Part shown: positions 5,373-7,773 of the stretch, in pieces
Position numbering within the stretch: the first letter of the stretch is position 1
How the letters are laid out: each line of letters begins with the position of its first letter
Source of the DNA: Actinomycetota bacterium
GTDB taxonomy: Bacteria; Actinomycetota; Thermoleophilia; Gaiellales; Gaiellaceae
Length of the DNA: 7,773 bases
Assembly: GCA_013821525.1 (NCBI GenBank)
Contig: JACDGR010000150.1
Coordinates: forward strand, 1 to 7,773
Reading direction: 5' to 3'
The notes under the pieces: model-generated
Told to the model about the DNA's origin: nothing
What the model saw: only the letters and a program-made list of their open reading frames with translations
The model's database searches: none
Program-made: the position numbers and the translations under genes

Positions 5373-5588
5373 ATGAGCGCTCCAGTCCGCCTCGGACTCG
5401 CAGGGGGGACATTCTTTCTTCTCGGCGGCGCTCCGGCTGCGATCACCGCGATCCTGCTCACCGGGCTACCGAGCTTGCTCGCAGCTCTTCTTGCCTCCCC
5501 GACCAGCCCACGCCTGGGACGGGCCCGCGACGCGAGGTTCGTGAGCGTTGTCCCCCGTGCGGGCGAGCCGCGTTTCCTCGACCTGTGA
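5373..5588 (+). CDS. Possible small membrane protein, 71 residues (doubtful)
   Basis: The 412-nt gap between 5216 and 5630 holds only this candidate. From ATG 5373 it reads MSAPVRLGLAGGTFFLLGG, then a hydrophobic segment to about residue 42 (AITAILLTGLPSLLAALLAS), then a basic tail containing RLGRARDARF and ending PRFLDL. TTGGAG lies 6 nt before the ATG, a plausible ribosome binding site. The frame is also open upstream to 5304. It ends 41 nt before the PfpI-family start, so the two could be co-transcribed. I do not recognise it, and chance open frames are common at this GC content. An opposing frame at 5264-5461 on the minus strand looks weaker. Confidence 0.25.
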   Translation: MSAPVRLGLAGGTFFLLGGAPAAITAILLTGLPSLLAALLASPTSPRLGRARDARFVSVVPRAGEPRFLDL

Positions 5589-5616
5589 TCTGGCTATCCC
5601 TCGCTGACACCAGTCC

Positions 5617-5625
5617 GAGGAGGAG
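5617..5625 (+). promoter_or_regulatory. Strong ribosome binding site of the PfpI-family gene
   Basis: GAGGAGGAG includes GGAGG at 5619-5623, 6 nt before the ATG at 5630. It selects this ATG over the in-frame GTG at 5585, which would add 15 residues with no family similarity. Confidence 0.8.
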
Positions 5626-5629
5626 TCAC

Positions 5630-6211
5630 ATGGCACAGAGACTAGACGGCAAGAAGATCGCGGTCATCGCGGCCGACATGGTCGAGGAGGCCGAGCTCGT
5701 GGAACCACGCAAGGCGCTCGACGACGCGGGTGCAGAAACGCATCTGATCTCGTTGCGGCCGGGTGAGATCCAGGGGTTCGAGCACTTCGAGCCCGCTGCC
5801 AAGTACACGGTTGACAAGACGGTCGAGGAGGTAGACGCCGCCGACTACGATGCCCTGATGATCCCCGGCGGTGTCGGCAATCCCGACCAGCTGCGCGGTG
5901 ACGAGAACATGGTCGCGTTCGTGCGTTCGTTCTTCGACCAGGGCAAGCCGGTAGCTGCGATTTGTCATGCACCATGGGTGCTGATCGAAGCGGGGGTCGT
6001 GCGTGACCGGAGGCTGACGTCGTGGCCGACGCTCCGGACGGACATCGAGAACGCGGGCGGAAGCTGGGTCGACGAGCAGGTCGTCGTCGACCACGGGCTC
6101 GTTACGAGCCGCAAGCCGGATGACATCCCGGCGTTCAACGCGAAGATGATCGAGGAGTTCGCCGAAGGCGTGCACGCAGAGCAGCGCGAGGCGGCAGAGT
6201 CGGCCAGCTGA
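5630..6211 (+). CDS. DJ-1/PfpI family protein (class I glutamine amidotransferase-like)
   Basis: This is a cytoplasmic member of the DJ-1/PfpI superfamily, subgroup of PfpI and E. coli YhbO. Relatives are described as stress-protection proteins, intracellular proteases or glyoxalase/deglycase-like enzymes; the true activity is debated. The 193 residues fit the 165-195 typical of the group. The first strand is KKIAVIAADMVEEAEL (8-23), with the conserved acidic residue at Glu19/20. MIPGG (77-81) is the loop after the central strand. AAICHAPWVLIEAG (109-122) is the nucleophile elbow with Cys112 and His113. LTSWPTLRTDIENAGG (129-144) and LVTSRKPDDIPAFNAKMI (157-174) complete the core. The C-terminal HAEQREAAESAS is a short polar extension. 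A strong Shine-Dalgarno site fixes the start and a GC-rich hairpin follows the stop, so it probably ends its own transcript. The neighbours are tRNA genes and give no functional clue. Confidence 0.93.
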   Translation: MAQRLDGKKIAVIAADMVEEAELVEPRKALDDAGAETHLISLRPGEIQGFEHFEPAAKYTVDKTVEEVDAADYDALMIPGGVGNPDQLRGDENMVAFVRSFFDQGKPVAAICHAPWVLIEAGVVRDRRLTSWPTLRTDIENAGGSWVDEQVVVDHGLVTSRKPDDIPAFNAKMIEEFAEGVHAEQREAAESAS

Positions 6212-6213
6212 AG

Positions 6214-6240
6214 CGGCGCGGCGCTCTCCTCGCCCCGCCG
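6214..6240 (+). terminator. Terminator hairpin of the PfpI-family gene
   Basis: GGCGCGGCG (6215-6223) and CGCCCCGCC (6231-6239) pair with a single C-C mismatch around a 7-nt loop, CTCTCCT, and C6214-G6240 extends the stem. It starts 3 nt after the TGA and is followed by TCCCTTC. Very GC-rich stem, weak T-tail. Confidence 0.55.
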
Positions 6241-6265
6241 TCCCTTCAGAGCCGATGGGCGGCGG

Positions 6266-6271
6266 TAGAAT
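6266..6271 (+). promoter_or_regulatory. -10 element TAGAAT of tRNA-His
   Basis: TAGAAT, one base from TATAAT, lies 11 nt before the G-1 base of tRNA-His. It sits just beyond the PfpI terminator hairpin. No clear -35 hexamer is seen. Confidence 0.55.
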
Positions 6272-6282
6272 GAGCGTCGCTT

Positions 6283-6356
6283 GGTGGCGGTAGCTCAGTT
6301 GGTAGAGCCCCGGGTTGTGGTCCCGGTGGTCGCGGGTTCGAGTCCCGTCCGCCACC
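6283..6356 (+). tRNA. tRNA-His, anticodon GTG
   Basis: A complete cloverleaf with the histidine-specific extra base G-1 (6283) facing C73 (6356). The acceptor is GTGGCGG/CCGCCAC, the D-arm GCTC/GAGC, the anticodon stem CCGGG/CCCGG with loop TTGTGGT (GTG at 34-36), the variable loop 5 nt, and the T-arm GCGGG/CCCGT with one G-U pair. CCA is not encoded. Confidence 0.97.
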
Positions 6357-6364
6357 CTTCGTGC

Positions 6365-6411
6365 GCCAGGACGTGAGTTGTCTCAGCCGTTGAGGCGGCC
6401 CGCGTCCTGGC
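6365..6411 (+). other. Potential three-way-junction RNA structure between tRNA-His and tRNA-Arg
   Basis: GCCAGGACG (6365-6373) and CGTCCTGGC (6403-6411) form a perfect 9-bp outer stem. Inside it two hairpins stand side by side: TGAG-TTGT-CTCA (6374-6385) and GCCG-TTGAGG-CGGC (6386-6399). It starts 8 nt after the tRNA-His 3' end. It could be a tRNA terminator or a processed spacer RNA; no T-tract follows. Confidence 0.4.
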
Positions 6412-6429
6412 AGCTTCCTGTCGTCGCTG

Positions 6430-6435
6430 TACCCT
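6430..6435 (+). promoter_or_regulatory. -10 element TACCCT of tRNA-Arg(TCG)
   Basis: TACCCT ends 14 nt before the tRNA 5' end and is identical to the -10 before tRNA-Gly. It overlaps a small ACCC-TTC-GGGT hairpin. Confidence 0.4.
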
Positions 6436-6449
6436 TCGGGTCGCCGCTC

Positions 6450-6521
6450 GGCCCCGTAGCTCAGCGGACAGAGCGGGAGCCTTCGAAGCTCCGTGCGGTG
6501 GTTCGATTCCACCCGGGGCCA
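6450..6521 (+). tRNA. tRNA-Arg, anticodon TCG
   Basis: A 72-nt cloverleaf. The acceptor is GGCCCCG/CGGGGCC, the D-arm GCTC/GAGC, the anticodon stem GGAGC/GCTCC with loop CTTCGAA (TCG at 34-36), the variable loop 4 nt, and the T-arm GGTGG/CCACC with loop TTCGATT. The discriminator is A and CCA is not encoded. It reads CGA (and CGG by wobble). Confidence 0.97.
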
Positions 6522-6579
6522 CCTCCGAAGTAAACGACACGCCAACAACAAACGATCTGCGCGGCTGTCGTAGTCGGTG

Positions 6580-6696
6580 ATGCGTCGCCTCTCGATCGTT
6601 ACGCCCCTGTTCCTCGTCGCGTGGTCCACGCATCATCCCGCCGCTTCGACCGGCGCCCCGGTCGGCGCGCTCGCGGCGCGCCCGCTCGACCGCTAG
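6580..6696 (+). CDS. Possible 38-residue secreted micropeptide or gene remnant (doubtful)
   Basis: In the 209-nt gap between tRNA-Arg(TCG) and tRNA-Leu an ATG opens a frame reading MRRLSIVTPLFLVAWS, then a short polar HH-PAAS stretch and an Ala/Pro/Gly-rich end, stopping at TAG. The start looks like a signal peptide, and 33 of 38 sense codons end in G or C. There is no Shine-Dalgarno site and the frame is short enough to arise by chance. Nothing else is visible in this gap apart from the tRNA-Leu -10 box. Confidence 0.2.
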   Translation: MRRLSIVTPLFLVAWSTHHPAASTGAPVGALAARPLDR

Positions 6697-6711
6697 TCGG
6701 TATCCCGGCGT

Positions 6712-6717
6712 TACGCT
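6712..6717 (+). promoter_or_regulatory. -10 element TACGCT of tRNA-Leu
   Basis: TACGCT ends 13 nt before the tRNA 5' end and is identical to the -10 before tRNA-Arg(TCT). No -35 hexamer is recognisable. Confidence 0.45.
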
Positions 6718-6730
6718 GTCGTGCACACGC

Positions 6731-6814
6731 GCGGGCGTGGCGGAACTGGCAGACGCGCCGGGTTTAGGTCCCGGTGGACTTCGGTCCTTGGAGGTTCGAT
6801 TCCTCTCGCCCGCA
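6731..6814 (+). tRNA. tRNA-Leu, anticodon TAG
   Basis: An 84-nt class II tRNA. The acceptor is GCGGGCG/CGCCCGC, the anticodon stem CCGGG/CCCGG with loop TTTAGGT (TAG at 34-36), the long variable arm is built on GGAC-TTCG-GTCC, and the T-arm GGAGG/CCTCT has loop TTCGATT and one G-U pair. The discriminator is A and CCA is not encoded. It reads CUA and other CUN codons. The stop codon of the convergent glycoside hydrolase gene begins 1 nt beyond its 3' end. Confidence 0.97.
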
Positions 6815-6815
6815 C

Positions 6816-7773
6816 TCAGCGGCACTGCGCGAGCGAGCCGACCCGTCGCCGGTCGCCGACGCAGAGGTACCCGACCACCCCGCCGAAGCGCCCGTGCAGG
6901 GCCTCCCGCGCGAGCCGCTTGCCGGAGAAGCAGACCGCGAGCCGCCAGCGCGCTGCAGTGAGAACGATCCGTGTGCCGTGCGGTCGTGCAGCCGAGCAGG
7001 ACACGCGGCTCGCGGCGCTCGCCGGGTGCAGATAGGAGTAGCCGTGCCCGAGTTCGACTCGCACGCCGGCGGCCTTGGGCGTGAGGCCCGGCGCGTTCTC
7101 CCAGGTCTCGCCTGCGGGCGCCTCGACGGTCACGCGGGGTGCGCCATCGACGAGCTCCCAACGGACCCTGAGCTCGCCGTGGGGGGTCGAGACGCTGCCT
7201 TTCGCCCAGAGCAAGTCGCCGGGATGAGGAGTGACGGTGAAGGTCGCGAAGCCGGGCGAAGTGGGTCGGATGCCGAGCACGTATTCCGTCAGGGCGGGTG
7301 CTGCCCCGCTCGACCAGCCTGCGTCGAAGGAAGGGATACGGTCGGTCGGCCGGCCGCCGAAGGGGCCGATCGTCTCCCACATCGTGCCGGGGCCGACTCG
7401 CAGCATGTAGCCCCACTCGCGCCGGATCAGATAGAAGGCCGAGTCGTCGAGCCCGGTCTCGAACCGGGCGAGAAGCTCGTAGTACGACATGAAGGGGTAG
7501 ACGCGCTCGGCGCTCTGCGATCCCCACGCCGGGTCATCCCAGCTCGCCGAGTCCGAGATCGTGTTGCCGTAGTCGCGCTGGTTGTGGTTGTTCAGGTAGG
7601 CGAGCGCCGAGACCGCCTGGGACGTCTGAGGGATCCGGGCCAGCACGGCGAACGAGTTGCCGTCCTGCGGATGGGTCGTGCGGTCTGTGACCGTGTCGCT
7701 GTAGGCCCCGGCGGCCGGGTCCCAGAACGCGCCAAACGCCCCGGCGGTCCGCGCGGCCCGCGCGGCCCAGGCC
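6816..7773 (-). CDS. C-terminal part of a GH78 alpha-L-rhamnosidase-like glycoside hydrolase; start lies beyond the window
   Basis: The frame is open from the right edge to TGA at 6816 (318 residues visible; full GH78 proteins usually have 700-1,100). Such enzymes cleave terminal alpha-L-rhamnose from glycosides or polysaccharides and are often exported. Visible are the end of the (alpha/alpha)6 barrel: FWDPAAGAYSDT, HPQDGNSFAVL, then SYYELLARFETG, and GTMWETIGPFGG, whose Glu codon at 7374-7376 is the Glu conserved at this position in the family. GWSSGAAPALTEYVLGIRPTSPGF and the VTPHPGDLLWAKGSVSTPHGELRVRWE segment mark the C-terminal beta domain. The upstream part that includes the catalytic acid is outside. 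The usual HGWSSG appears here as AGWSSG, so activity or specificity may differ. After the beta domain ends near GHGYSYL, about 70 further basic residues with four Cys follow, which I cannot assign. The Met codon at 7646 is internal, not a start. Confidence 0.88.
   Translation of the reverse strand, partial: AWAARAARTAGAFGAFWDPAAGAYSDTVTDRTTHPQDGNSFAVLARIPQTSQAVSALAYLNNHNQRDYGNTISDSASWDDPAWGSQSAERVYPFMSYYELLARFETGLDDSAFYLIRREWGYMLRVGPGTMWETIGPFGGRPTDRIPSFDAGWSSGAAPALTEYVLGIRPTSPGFATFTVTPHPGDLLWAKGSVSTPHGELRVRWELVDGAPRVTVEAPAGETWENAPGLTPKAAGVRVELGHGYSYLHPASAASRVSCSAARPHGTRIVLTAARWRLAVCFSGKRLAREALHGRFGGVVGYLCVGDRRRVGSLAQCR

Noticed and set aside
5264..5461. Minus-strand 65-codon frame upstream of the Thr/TQ-repeat gene
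   Set aside because: No ribosome binding site, no recognisable sequence, and it opposes the slightly better plus-strand candidate at 5373.
6295..7527. Minus-strand open frame of 410 codons
   Set aside because: It crosses three tRNA genes antisense and overlaps the GH78 gene in another frame. The composition is Arg-rich and featureless.

Overview
This window reads as chromosomal DNA from a high-GC, actinobacterial-type genome. A deep Actinobacteriota lineage such as Thermoleophilia is my guess, inferred from style rather than from a marker gene. The grounds are strong G/C preference at third codon positions, frequent GTG starts, tRNA genes without an encoded CCA end, and -10 elements of the form TANNNT. 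Some genes have such an element exactly 8 nt before the start codon and no Shine-Dalgarno site, which suggests leaderless mRNAs. It looks like core genome: I see no transposase, integrase, CRISPR array or phage gene.

Layout: 1-899 (minus) is the N-terminal three quarters of an M29 metallo-aminopeptidase, cut by the left edge. Divergent from it, 960-1334 (plus) encodes a small lipoprotein. That gene converges over a hairpin with 1357-2103 (minus), a CtaG-type cytochrome oxidase assembly membrane protein, which begins only 4 nt after the 3' end of a tRNA-Gly(TCC) gene on the same strand. Next, 2241-2537 (minus) encodes a 98-residue protein of unknown function, divergent from 2584-3684 (plus), an AI-2E family membrane transporter. 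A secreted CAP/SCP-domain protein (3747-4337, plus) and tRNA-Arg(TCT) follow.

The right half holds an unusual single-pass membrane protein with a Thr/Val-rich, TQ-repeat external domain (4497-5216, minus), a roughly 400-bp stretch with at most one doubtful small ORF, and a DJ-1/PfpI family gene (5630-6211, plus) with a strong ribosome binding site and terminator hairpin. Then come three solitary tRNA genes (His-GTG, Arg-TCG, Leu-TAG). Last is the C-terminal end of a GH78 alpha-L-rhamnosidase-like glycoside hydrolase (6816-7773, minus), which enters from the right edge and whose stop codon abuts the tRNA-Leu.

The genes do not form one pathway. Most are single-gene units, with five tRNAs scattered between housekeeping and cell-envelope genes. 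I did not find a convincing new multi-gene system. The most interesting items are the repeated 8-nt spacing of -10 elements to start codons, the tRNA-Gly/ctaG junction, the Thr/TQ-repeat membrane protein with a young 27-bp tandem duplication, and a potential three-way-junction RNA between tRNA-His and tRNA-Arg.
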